A stretch of DNA of 26,903 nt, from positions 1 to 26,903 of the forward strand of contig DATFNV010000683.1 in assembly GCA_035266225.1 (NCBI GenBank). The letters run 5' to 3'. The notes under the pieces are model-generated. The model had not been told where the DNA came from, ran no database searches, and was given only the letters and a program-made list of their open reading frames with translations. Of the stretch, positions 1 through 7,656 are shown piece after piece (positions within the stretch are counted from its first letter, which is position 1; each line of letters opens with the position of its first letter). This stretch comes from DATFNV01 sp035266225. Lineage in GTDB: Bacteria; Planctomycetota; Planctomycetia; Gemmatales; Gemmataceae. A program made the position numbers and the translations under genes.

Positions 1-2098
1 GCAGCGGGACTGGAAGGCCAACAACACTCCAGCGGCCTGGCAGCACCTCGACGCGACGCGCCCGGAGTTCCGCGGCTGGGAGTACCGGCACCTGGCCACG
101 CTCTTCACCAGCAACCAGCGCATCTTCCGGGGGCACACCGGCAGTGTCACCGCCGTGTGCTATAGCCCCGACGGCCGCCGCCTGGCCATCGCCTCCGAAG
201 ACCGGACGGTGCGGCTCTGGGACGCGGACACCGGCCAGGAGGTGCGCACGCTCAAGGGGCACACCTTTAGGGTCACCAGCCTGTGGTTCAGCCCCGACGG
301 CCGCCGCCTGGCCAGCGCCTCCTGGGACCAGACGGTCCGGGTCTGGGACGCGGACACCGGCCAGGAGGTGCGCACGCTCAAGGGGCACACCGCCGCTGTC
401 AACGGCGTGTGCTTCAGCCCCGACGGCCGCCGCCTGGCCAGCTCCTCCGATGACCATACGGTCCGGCTCTGGGACGCGGACACCGGCCAGGAGGTGCGGA
501 CCCTCAAGGGGCACACCGCCGCTGTCAGTGGCGTGTGCTTCAGCCCCGACGGCCGCCGCCTGGCCAGCGCCTCCCACGACATTACGGTGCGGCTCTGGGA
601 CGCGGACACCGGCCAGGAGGTGCGCACGCTCATGGGGCACCGCAGCCTTGTCAACGGCGTGTCCTTCAGCCCCGACGGCCGCCGCCTGGCCAGCGCCTCC
701 TGGGACCAGACGGTCCGGCTCTGGGACGCGGACACGGGCCAGGACGTGGGGACGCTCAAGGGGCACACCAGCCGTGTCTACGGCGTGTGCTTCAGCCCCG
801 ACGGCCGCCGCCTGGCCAGCGCCTTCATGGACCAAACGGTCCGGCTCTGGGACGCGGACACCGGCCAGGAGGTGCGGACCCTCAAGGGGCACACCAACTG
901 GGTCAACGGCGTGTGTTTTAGCCCCGACGGCCGCCGCCTGGCCAGCGCCTCCGCGGACCAGACAGTCCGGGTCTGGGACGCGGACACCGGCCAGGAGGTG
1001 CGCACGCTCAAGGGGCCCAACAGCCTTTTCACCAGCGTGTGCTTCAGCCCCGACGGCCGCCGCCTGGCCAGCTCCTCCTGGGACCAGACGGTCCGGCTCT
1101 GGGACGCGGACACGGGCCAGGAGGTGCGCACCCTCAAGGGGCACACCGGCCGTGTCAGCGGCGTGTGCTTCAGCCCCGACGGCCGCCGCCTGGCCAGCGC
1201 CTCCGAAGACCAAACGGTGCGGCTCTGGGACGCGGACACCGGCCAGGAGGTGCGCACCCTCAAGGGCCACACCAGCTTTGTCACCGGTGTGTGTTTCAGC
1301 CCCGACGGCCGCCGCCTGGCCAGCGCCTCCGGAGACCAGACGGTCCGGCTCTGGGAGGCGGACACCGGCCAGGAGGTACTCACGCTCAAGGGGCACACCG
1401 CCACTGTCAACGGCGTGTGCTTCAGCCCCGACGGCCGCCGCCTGGCCAGCGCCTCCCAGGACCAGACGGTCCGGGTCTGGGACGCGGACACCGGCCAGGA
1501 GGTACTCACGCTCAAGGGGCACATCCGCGAGGTCACCGGCGTGTGCTTCAGCCCCGACGGCCTCCGCCTGGCCAGCGCCTCCCAGGACAATACGGTCCGG
1601 CTCTGGGACGCGGCCAAGCAACAGGAACTGCTCACTCTGAAGGGGCACACCAACGAGGTTGCCAGCGTGTGCTTCAGCCCTGACAGCCAGCGTATCTTCG
1701 GCTGGGACCAACAGGCCAAGGTGCTGGCCTGGACGGTCCGCGACGGCCAGCCGACCGAGCCGGCCAACCCCCCGGCCCGCCCGGAGAGCCGGGACGCCCT
1801 CAGCCCGGACGGCGCCTTCCGCGCCCTGGCCAATGGCACCGACGTGCAGCTGATCGACACCGCCGAGTATGCCCGCCGCAACGCCTGGCCGCCGCCGGAC
1901 CGTGCCGAGCGGCTGCGCTACCACGGCGAGCAGGCCCGGCAGGCCGAGGAGCAGAAGCAGTGGTTCGCCGCCGCCTTCCACCTGGGCCGTCTGCTCCTGG
2001 ACCAGCCCGGCGACGCCGACCTGCTGCGCCGCCGCGCCGCCGCCCTGAAGAACCACGCCGCCCCACCGCCGGCGCGGATGGACCCGGCCCCTCCGTGA
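1..2098 (+). CDS. WD40-repeat protein, C-terminal part of a probable Ser/Thr kinase-WD40 fusion (5' end outside window)
   Basis: The reading frame is already open at base 2 and ends with TGA at 2096-2098. The first 43 visible residues match the linker that follows the transmembrane segment in the complete paralogue at 2504-6223 (shared stretches such as AAWQHLDATR and FRGWEYRHLATLF), so a kinase domain probably lies upstream; that part is inferred. From base 131 there are twelve complete 42-residue WD40 blades and a degenerate thirteenth, with a consensus of GHT..V..VCFSPDGRRLAS and TVRLWDADTGQE. A final 130-residue tail (RYHGEQARQAEEQKQWFAAAFHLGR and a PAPP end) is shared with the paralogue. 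Proteins of this build are membrane-anchored kinases with a propeller sensor or scaffold; the ligand is unknown. Blade count differs from the paralogue (12+1 against 14+1), which suggests gain or loss of repeat units. Confidence 0.93.
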   Translation, partial: QRDWKANNTPAAWQHLDATRPEFRGWEYRHLATLFTSNQRIFRGHTGSVTAVCYSPDGRRLAIASEDRTVRLWDADTGQEVRTLKGHTFRVTSLWFSPDGRRLASASWDQTVRVWDADTGQEVRTLKGHTAAVNGVCFSPDGRRLASSSDDHTVRLWDADTGQEVRTLKGHTAAVSGVCFSPDGRRLASASHDITVRLWDADTGQEVRTLMGHRSLVNGVSFSPDGRRLASASWDQTVRLWDADTGQDVGTLKGHTSRVYGVCFSPDGRRLASAFMDQTVRLWDADTGQEVRTLKGHTNWVNGVCFSPDGRRLASASADQTVRVWDADTGQEVRTLKGPNSLFTSVCFSPDGRRLASSSWDQTVRLWDADTGQEVRTLKGHTGRVSGVCFSPDGRRLASASEDQTVRLWDADTGQEVRTLKGHTSFVTGVCFSPDGRRLASASGDQTVRLWEADTGQEVLTLKGHTATVNGVCFSPDGRRLASASQDQTVRVWDADTGQEVLTLKGHIREVTGVCFSPDGLRLASASQDNTVRLWDAAKQQELLTLKGHTNEVASVCFSPDSQRIFGWDQQAKVLAWTVRDGQPTEPANPPARPESRDALSPDGAFRALANGTDVQLIDTAEYARRNAWPPPDRAERLRYHGEQARQAEEQKQWFAAAFHLGRLLLDQPGDADLLRRRAAALKNHAAPPPARMDPAPP
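131..1735 (+). repeat. Tandem 126-bp WD40-coding repeats, 12 full units plus one degenerate
   Basis: The unit is exactly 126 bp; for example the string GACGGCCGCCGCCTGGCCA recurs every 126 bases from about 170 to 1431. Framework codons are nearly invariant at the DNA level, while codons 4, 5, 7, 8 and 23 of each unit differ. Such near-identity implies recent expansion or gene conversion. The array is protein-coding and is not a satellite or CRISPR array. Confidence 0.95.
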
Positions 2099-2125
2099 GA
2101 CGCGCCGGCCACGATCCTGCTGCAC

Positions 2126-2461
2126 ATGGTCGCCGGCGGCCGGCAGGAGCGGCCGCTCGTGGAATACATCCTCGAACACTACCGGCAATATCCGCAACAG
2201 CTCAATCTGTTGCCGAGCCTGCACGGTATCGCCCTGATGGAGACCCTGCTCATGCACAATCTAACTCCGGAACAAATCGGCATTGACTACGATGCCCTCG
2301 GTAGAATCCTCAAGCCGGAGCATGTTCTCAAACATCACAGCATGGAGGAGGTGATGGAGGAGATGGCCAAGCGCCACGGGATCGAAAAAATGCGCGAGTG
2401 GCTCGAACGGCGAAAGCCAGCCCCGCCCGATCCCGAGCAAGCCGCACCCTCGAAAAACTAA
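2126..2461 (+). CDS. Hypothetical 111-aa protein, possible fragment of a larger gene
   Basis: I do not recognise this protein. It is soluble-looking, mostly helical by composition, with a middle segment rich in Leu and His (LLPSLHGIALMETLLMHNL), a GIDYDALGRILKPEHVLKHH stretch and an acidic/basic helix near the end (MEEVMEEMAKRHG). The ATG at 2126 has no clear Shine-Dalgarno sequence. The frame stays open back to the stop of the preceding WD40 gene (2096-2098), and the nine codons between read ATILLH just before the ATG, as coding sequence might. It may therefore be the tail of an older, truncated gene caught between two kinase paralogues. Codon use resembles neighbouring genes except for a slightly AT-richer middle (2190-2340). 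Confidence 0.5.
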   Translation: MVAGGRQERPLVEYILEHYRQYPQQLNLLPSLHGIALMETLLMHNLTPEQIGIDYDALGRILKPEHVLKHHSMEEVMEEMAKRHGIEKMREWLERRKPAPPDPEQAAPSKN

Positions 2462-2503
2462 CCGATCCGAACGAGTTTCCCCGGGCCCGGGGAGGATTTG
2501 TCC

Positions 2504-5500
2504 ATGTCGGCGCACGATCCCCGCGACCCGTTCGCCACTACGCCGCCGCTGGCGCCCACGCCGCCGGCCCCCTCGGACAACGCCACGACACCCCACGTCG
2601 TTCCGCCGCCGGCCTCCTCGGTCCCCCGTCCGCCGGTGCCGCGGCGTTACGAGCTAAAGCGGCTGCTGGGCGAGGGCGGCATGGGCGACGTCTGGCTGGG
2701 ACGCGACCGGCGTCTGCGGCGGCTGGTGGCCGTCAAGGTGGTGCAGTCGCGCTGGGCCGGACACGATAACGTGCTGCGTCGCTTCACCGAGGAGGCGCAG
2801 CTGACCAGCCAGTTGCAGCATCCAGGCATTCCGCCAGTCTACGAAACCGGCACGCTGCCCGACGGCCGGCCGTACTTCTGCATGAAGGTGGTGCGCGGCC
2901 GCACGCTGGCCACGCTGCTGGCGCGGCGCGGCAGCCCAGACGAGGAACTGCCGCGGCTGCTGGCCGTCTTCGAGCAGGTGTGCCAGGCGGTGGCCTACGC
3001 GCACAGCAAGGGGGTCATTCACCGCGATCTCAAGCCGGGCAACGTCATGGTGGGCGCCTTCGGCGAAGTGCAGGTCATGGATTGGGGACTCGCCAAGGTG
3101 CTGAAGGACGGCGCGCCGCCCCAAACCGAGACCGGAGAGGACGACGCTACGGCAACGATGGTCGAGACGGATCGAGCTGAGCAGGCGGACAACCTGACAC
3201 AGGCCGGGGTCGTGCTGGGGACGTTTGCCTACATGCCGCCGGAGCAGGCCCGCGGGGAGGTGGACCGTCTCGACTGGCGCTCGGACGTGTTCGGTCTGGG
3301 AGCGATGTTGTGCGAAATCCTCACAGGCAAGGCGCCCTACACGGGGAGCCGCGAGGAAGTGCGGCTGCACGCTCAGCTGGGCTCCACTCAGGCGGCGCTG
3401 GAGCGGCTGGCGGCGTGCCCCGCGGACGGGGAGCTGACAGCGCTGGCGCGATCCTGTCTGAGCGCCAGGGCGGATGACCGCCCGGCCGACGCGGGAGCGG
3501 TGGCGTCGGCAATGGCGGCGTACCTGGCAGCGGTGCAGGAGCGCTTGCGCCAGGCCGAGGTCGAACGGGCCGCGGCGGCGGTCCGTGAAGAAGAGGGGCG
3601 TCGGACGGCGGCGGCGGAGGCGCGGGCGGCCGGAGCGCGGCGGGTGCGCAACCTGACGGCGGCGCTGGTCGTGGTGCTGTCGGCTGGCATCGGCGCCACG
3701 CTGTACTACTTCCTCCAGGCCCGTGACCAAGCCCGAGCGGCGGCCCAGGGAGAAACCGAAGCCGTGGCCGCGCGCCAACAGGCCGAGAAGGCCAAGCAGG
3801 CTGAGAAGGGGCAGCGGGAGATTGCCGAGCGCGAGCACGAGCGGGCGGAGCGGCTGGTGTACGCGCGGGAGCTGGCGCTGGCGCAGCGGGCGTGGGAGGC
3901 CAACAACACGGCAGCGGCCTGGCAGCACCTGGACGCGACCCGCTGGGATTTCCGCGGCTGGGAATACCGGCACCTGGCCACCCTCTTCACCAGCAACCAG
4001 CGCATCTTCCGCGGCCACACCGGCTTCGTCGCCGCCGTGGCCTTCAGCCCCGATGGCCAACGCGTGGCCAGCTCTTCGGCTGACAAGACGGTGCGCGTCT
4101 GGGACGCGGCCACGGGGGAAGAACTGCACACGCTGAAGGGGCACACCAGCATTGTCCAGAGCGTCTGCTTCAGTCCCGACGGCCAACGCCTGGCCAGCGC
4201 AGGAGAGCACACGGTACGGCTCTGGGACGCGGCCACGGGGCAAGAGCTGCACACGCTGAAGGGGCACACCAGCGAGGTGTGGAGCGTGTGCTTCAGCCCG
4301 AATGGCCAGCGCCTGGCCAGCGCCTCCTTTGACAAGACGGTACGCGTCTGGGATGCGCAGAAGGGCCAGGAAGTGCAGACCCTCAAGGGGCACACGGACC
4401 TTGTCAGCAGCGTGTGCTTCAGCCCCGACGGCCAGCGCCTGGCCAGCGCTTCCCTGGACCAGACGGTGCGGCTGTGGGACGCCGCCACGGGCCAGGCGGT
4501 GCGCTCTCTCCAGGGACACACCAACGCTATCTGGAGCGTGTGCTTCAGTCCCGACGGCCAACACCTGGCCAGCTCTTCGGCTGACAAGACGGTGCGGCTG
4601 TGGGACGCGGCCACGGGGCAAGAGCTGCGCACCTTCTCGGGGCACACCGGCATGGTCCGCAGCGTGTGCTTCAGTCCCGACGGCCAACGCCTGGCCAGCG
4701 CCTCCTTGGACCAGACGGTACGGGTCTGGGACGCGGCCACGGGGCAAGACCTGCGGACGCTCAAGGGGCACACTGGCCGTGTTAGCAGCGTGTGCTTCAG
4801 TCCCGACGGCCAACGCCTGGTCAGCGCGGGGGACCAGACGGTGCGGCTCTGGGACACGGAGAAGGGGCAAGACCTGCGCACCCTCCCGGGGCACAAAGGT
4901 CCTGTCATGAGCCTGTGTTTCAGTCCCGACGGCCGGCGCCTGGCCAGCGCCTCCTATGACCGGACGGTGCGGGTCTGGGACGCGGCCTGGGGGCAAGAGC
5001 TGTTCGCCCTCCACGGGCACACGCACTTTGTCACCAGCGTGTGCTTCAACCCCGATGGCCAGCGTCTGGCCAGCGGTTCCTGGGACAAAACGGTGCGGCT
5101 GTGGGACACGGCCACGCGGCAAGAGCTGCGTACCCTCTCGGGGCACAGCGGCATTGTCCACAGCGTGTGCTTCAGCCCCGACGGCCAACGCCTGGCCAGC
5201 GCTTCGGCTGACAAGACGGTGCGGCTGTGGGACGCCGCCACGGGGCAGGAGTTGCTCGCCCTCCGGGAGCACAGCGGCATTGTCCACAGCGTGTGCTTCA
5301 GCCCCGACGGCCAACGCCTGGCCAGTGCCGCAGATGACCAGACGGTGCGCCTCTGGGACGCGGCCACGGGGCAAGAGTTGCGGACCCTCAAGGGGCACGC
5401 GGGCAATATCCTCAGCGTGTGCTTCAGCCCCGACGGCCAACGCCTGGCCAGCGCGTGGGATCAGACGGTGCGGGTCTGGGACGCGGCCAAGGGCCAGGAG

Positions 5501-6223
5501 CTGCTGGCGCTGAAGGGGCACACCGGCTTTATCTGGGGCGTGTGCTTCAGTCCCGACGGCCAGCGCCTGGCCAGCGCCTCCTCGGACCAGACGGTACGCC
5601 TCTGGGACGCGGCCACAGGGCAAGAGCTGCTCGCCCTCTCGGGGCACACCATCCTGGTCAGCAGCGTGTGCTTCAGCCCCGATGGCCAGCTCCTGGCCAG
5701 TTCCTCCTTAGATCCGGCGGTGCGACTCTGGGAGGCAGACAAGGGGCAAGAGCGGCGCGTCCTTCAGGGGCACACCAGCGTGGTCACCCGCGTGGCCTTC
5801 AGCCCCGACGGCCAGCGCGTCTTCGCCTGGGATGCGGATGACAAGCTGCTAGCCTGGACGCTGCCCGATGGCCGGCCCACGGAACCCGTCGATCCGCCCC
5901 CGCGCACGGACAGCCGGAGCGCCCTCAGCCCGGATGGTGCTCGCCGCGCCCTGGCTTACGACAAGGACGTGCAGCTGATCGACGTCGCCCTGGACCGGCA
6001 ACAGGCCGCCTGGCCGCTGCCCGAGCGGGCCGAGCGGCTGCGTTACCACGGCGAGCAGGCCCGGCGGGCGGAGGAGCAGCAGCAGTGGTTCGCCGCCGCC
6101 TTCCACCTCGGCCGGATGCTGCGCGATCAGCCCGGCGATGCCGATCTGACGCAGCGCCGCGACAAGGCCTTGAAGAACCAGGCCGCCCCGCCGCCGGCGC
6201 CGATGGACCCGGCGCCTCCGTGA
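2504..6223 (+). CDS. Membrane-anchored Ser/Thr protein kinase with C-terminal WD40 propellers
   Basis: This 1239-aa protein joins a Pkn/Hanks-type kinase to WD40 repeats. I start it at ATG 2504 because GGAGG at 2491-2495 lies 8 nt upstream; an in-frame TTG at 2498 is too close to that site. Residues 1-46 are Pro-rich. The kinase domain runs from about 49 to 340, with P-loop GEGGMG (56-61), Lys78, HRDLKP (173-178), DWG (193-195, replacing DFG) and MPPE (244-247), so catalytic residues are intact. A helical linker is followed by a transmembrane segment (about 382-404), a second Ala/Glu/Arg-rich probable coiled coil to about 455, then fourteen full WD40 blades plus a degenerate one (about 504-1120), enough for two seven-bladed propellers. 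The kinase should face the cytoplasm and the propellers the other side. Ligand and substrates cannot be read from the sequence. Confidence 0.96.
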   Translation: MSAHDPRDPFATTPPLAPTPPAPSDNATTPHVVPPPASSVPRPPVPRRYELKRLLGEGGMGDVWLGRDRRLRRLVAVKVVQSRWAGHDNVLRRFTEEAQLTSQLQHPGIPPVYETGTLPDGRPYFCMKVVRGRTLATLLARRGSPDEELPRLLAVFEQVCQAVAYAHSKGVIHRDLKPGNVMVGAFGEVQVMDWGLAKVLKDGAPPQTETGEDDATATMVETDRAEQADNLTQAGVVLGTFAYMPPEQARGEVDRLDWRSDVFGLGAMLCEILTGKAPYTGSREEVRLHAQLGSTQAALERLAACPADGELTALARSCLSARADDRPADAGAVASAMAAYLAAVQERLRQAEVERAAAAVREEEGRRTAAAEARAAGARRVRNLTAALVVVLSAGIGATLYYFLQARDQARAAAQGETEAVAARQQAEKAKQAEKGQREIAEREHERAERLVYARELALAQRAWEANNTAAAWQHLDATRWDFRGWEYRHLATLFTSNQRIFRGHTGFVAAVAFSPDGQRVASSSADKTVRVWDAATGEELHTLKGHTSIVQSVCFSPDGQRLASAGEHTVRLWDAATGQELHTLKGHTSEVWSVCFSPNGQRLASASFDKTVRVWDAQKGQEVQTLKGHTDLVSSVCFSPDGQRLASASLDQTVRLWDAATGQAVRSLQGHTNAIWSVCFSPDGQHLASSSADKTVRLWDAATGQELRTFSGHTGMVRSVCFSPDGQRLASASLDQTVRVWDAATGQDLRTLKGHTGRVSSVCFSPDGQRLVSAGDQTVRLWDTEKGQDLRTLPGHKGPVMSLCFSPDGRRLASASYDRTVRVWDAAWGQELFALHGHTHFVTSVCFNPDGQRLASGSWDKTVRLWDTATRQELRTLSGHSGIVHSVCFSPDGQRLASASADKTVRLWDAATGQELLALREHSGIVHSVCFSPDGQRLASAADDQTVRLWDAATGQELRTLKGHAGNILSVCFSPDGQRLASAWDQTVRVWDAAKGQELLALKGHTGFIWGVCFSPDGQRLASASSDQTVRLWDAATGQELLALSGHTILVSSVCFSPDGQLLASSSLDPAVRLWEADKGQERRVLQGHTSVVTRVAFSPDGQRVFAWDADDKLLAWTLPDGRPTEPVDPPPRTDSRSALSPDGARRALAYDKDVQLIDVALDRQQAAWPLPERAERLRYHGEQARRAEEQQQWFAAAFHLGRMLRDQPGDADLTQRRDKALKNQAAPPPAPMDPAPP
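4013..5863 (+). repeat. Tandem WD40-coding repeats, 14 full units plus one degenerate
   Basis: Units are 126 bp, except that the 2nd, 7th and 12th are one codon shorter at the same loop (for example SAGEHTV and SAGDQTV instead of SASxDxTV). The shortened units are five blades apart, which would fit a block duplication of five units. Framework codons are highly similar across the array and to the array at 131-1735. Confidence 0.93.
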
Positions 6224-6244
6224 GGCGGGCAGGCAGAAAGGAGT

Positions 6245-6276
6245 CGGGTTCCTGTTTCCACCGATCAAGGAACCCG
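6245..6276 (+). terminator. Candidate transcription terminator hairpin
   Basis: A 9-bp perfect stem CGGGTTCCT / AGGAACCCG encloses a 14-nt loop, starting 21 bp after the kinase-WD40 stop codon. There is no clear T-tract behind it, so its function as an intrinsic terminator is only likely. Confidence 0.4.
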
Positions 6277-6437
6277 CCCCCGTTCTTCGAGGGCAAACCC
6301 AGCCGGCGCGCTGCTGCAAGCCGACCTGCTCCTCATCCGCCGACGTGTTCTTGAAGCCCGACGGCCAGCGCCACGGAGAATCAGACGCTCTGGCCGCGGT
6401 GAAGGTTTCCGACGCCGTTGCCCCGGTGATCGATCCG

Positions 6438-7082
6438 TCACGATTCCGACGGCGCCGGAGCCGCGCTCAGGAGTTGCTTTGCGACAGCGACCAGGTAGCG
6501 CACATCGGTCCCTTCGAGTGCGTCGGGTGACAGACCGTGGACGAGTCGGCTCCGCATGTCGAGGGAGTGCTGGAGTTTCTCGTGGTCCTCCCGCGAGATG
6601 ATCTCGTGGGCGAGCAGCGCTTTCAGGATCGAGCGCGGGAGGCGAGATTCGACCCCCAACTCCTCGCGGCGTGCCGCCTCGCGCAGGACCGCCTCGACCG
6701 CGGACCAGGCGATCAAGAAGGCGCTCCGGGGCGTGCCCTGCTCAAGCAGTCGTTCCGCCTCGGCCAGGAAGGACTGCACGTCGGTCGCCGAGGCGGTGGT
6801 GCCGGGGGGTAGCTCATCGCTCCCGTTGACGGGAACCACGATGAGGTCGTAGCTCCAGCCGGGCTGCGCCTTGACTATCTCGGCTGTCGGGACGACGTCG
6901 AAGAGCCGATCGCGGCGCTCGACCTGGACGGCGACCGTTTCGGCTCCCCGCCGAGCCAGGAGGTCAATCCTGTGCCCCTCGATGGGACCAGGAAGGTCGT
7001 CGCTGCTCGGTCGGATGAGGACGGTGTACCCTTCCTGCCGGTATTTCTCAGCGGCCTGTTCCAGGGCTTCTTGTTCGGTCAT
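6438..7082 (-). CDS. REase (AHJR-like) domain fused to a HEPN-like domain
   Basis: This 214-aa protein has two parts. Residues 1-90 look like a restriction-endonuclease-like fold of the archaeal-Holliday-junction-resolvase type: a helix (EALEQAAEKYRQEGYTV), then GHRIDLLARRG with Asp40, then a strand AVQVERRD. The usual (D/E)xK of this fold reads Gln53-Val-Glu55 here, so the catalytic Lys is missing and DNA cleavage is doubtful. Residues 105-205 are all-helical and resemble HEPN domains (SAFLIAWSAVEAVLREAAR), ending in RSRLVHG, an Rx4H motif (Arg177, His182) like that of HEPN ribonucleases. It starts 4 bp after the RusA-like gene, with an AGGTGA ribosome site that overlaps the rusA stop, so the two are surely co-translated. 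A defence or toxin role is inference. Confidence 0.82.
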   Translation of the reverse strand: MTEQEALEQAAEKYRQEGYTVLIRPSSDDLPGPIEGHRIDLLARRGAETVAVQVERRDRLFDVVPTAEIVKAQPGWSYDLIVVPVNGSDELPPGTTASATDVQSFLAEAERLLEQGTPRSAFLIAWSAVEAVLREAARREELGVESRLPRSILKALLAHEIISREDHEKLQHSLDMRSRLVHGLSPDALEGTDVRYLVAVAKQLLSAAPAPSES

Positions 7083-7086
7083 CGCG

Positions 7087-7497
7087 TCACCTCAAAAGTT
7101 CTTCGTGACTTGGCGCTCGGTCGATGACGACGTGAAGAAATTCTTCACCCTTGGCGAACGCTTCGAGCACAGCGAGAGAGATCCACCGCACGCGAAACGA
7201 ACCATCGATGCGCGTCTTGCGGACCACGGTATCGGTGACCAACCGATCGTCTGCATAAATGAGGCCAATGAGGGCATCCTGAATCGGCTTGACCATGTTG
7301 TCGTTGTCGAGCCGGATGGCTACTTGTTCGTGGAAGTATGTGACGGAGATCTTCAATGGTTCGGAATGAGGAGCTTGCATCCCCCACTTCGCAGCCGCCA
7401 CAGCGCGGACCCTCTTGCCCCAGGCGGCTAACTTTCTCTTATTACCCGACTGGTGGGAAATCGGCGGTCCAGGGACAATAAACTCGAAAGGGAGCAT
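7087..7497 (-). CDS. RusA-like Holliday junction resolvase
   Basis: This 136-aa protein matches the RusA family in length and motifs. The N-terminus FEFIVPGPPISHQ is the usual first strand, and RLDNDNMVKPIQDALIGLIYADDRLV carries the active-site pattern: Asp64, Asp66, Lys70 and Asp83/84, spaced as in E. coli RusA (Asp70, Asp72, Lys76, Asp91). RusA enzymes are homodimeric, metal-dependent nucleases that resolve four-way DNA junctions and are common in phages and prophages. I chose ATG 7497; the frame is open further upstream to a TTG at 7548, but that extension (WEVSSGWSRDG) does not look like the family. No phage genes are nearby. It is the first gene of a two-gene unit with the REase/HEPN gene and is transcribed away from the esterase at 7657. 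Confidence 0.85.
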   Translation of the reverse strand: MLPFEFIVPGPPISHQSGNKRKLAAWGKRVRAVAAAKWGMQAPHSEPLKISVTYFHEQVAIRLDNDNMVKPIQDALIGLIYADDRLVTDTVVRKTRIDGSFRVRWISLAVLEAFAKGEEFLHVVIDRAPSHEELLR

Positions 7498-7618
7498 CGC
7501 CGATCCCGCCGGGCCATCCCTAGACCATCCACTGGACACCTCCCACAAGTCAGTTTACCCGTATGCGGCCGTTCGTTGCAATGCCGGGTCTGCGCTCGCC
7601 CTGTTCGCTGGCCGGCCG

Positions 7619-7624
7619 TACAAT
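7619..7624 (+). promoter_or_regulatory. Possible -10 box for the SGNH/esterase gene
   Basis: TACAAT lies 32 bp before the start codon in the divergent gap between the rusA-like gene and the esterase. No good -35 hexamer is visible at the proper distance, so this is a weak call. Confidence 0.25.
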
Positions 7625-7656
7625 CCAAGCGCTCTCCGACCAACAAGGGGGTTCAT

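Noticed and set aside
144..1640. Plus-strand 498-codon frame in the first WD40 array
   Set aside because: It is an Ala/Pro/Arg/Thr-rich out-of-frame reading of the 126-bp repeats, repeating exactly with the array.
2654..5647. Open minus-strand frame of 997 codons opposite the kinase-WD40 gene
   Set aside because: It mirrors the repetitive, GC-rich codons of the plus-strand WD40 gene, has no recognisable domain and no ribosome site; it is a shadow frame.
131..5863. Regular repeats considered as a CRISPR array
   Set aside because: The 126-bp units are continuous in-frame WD40 codons without unique spacers, and no cas genes are present.
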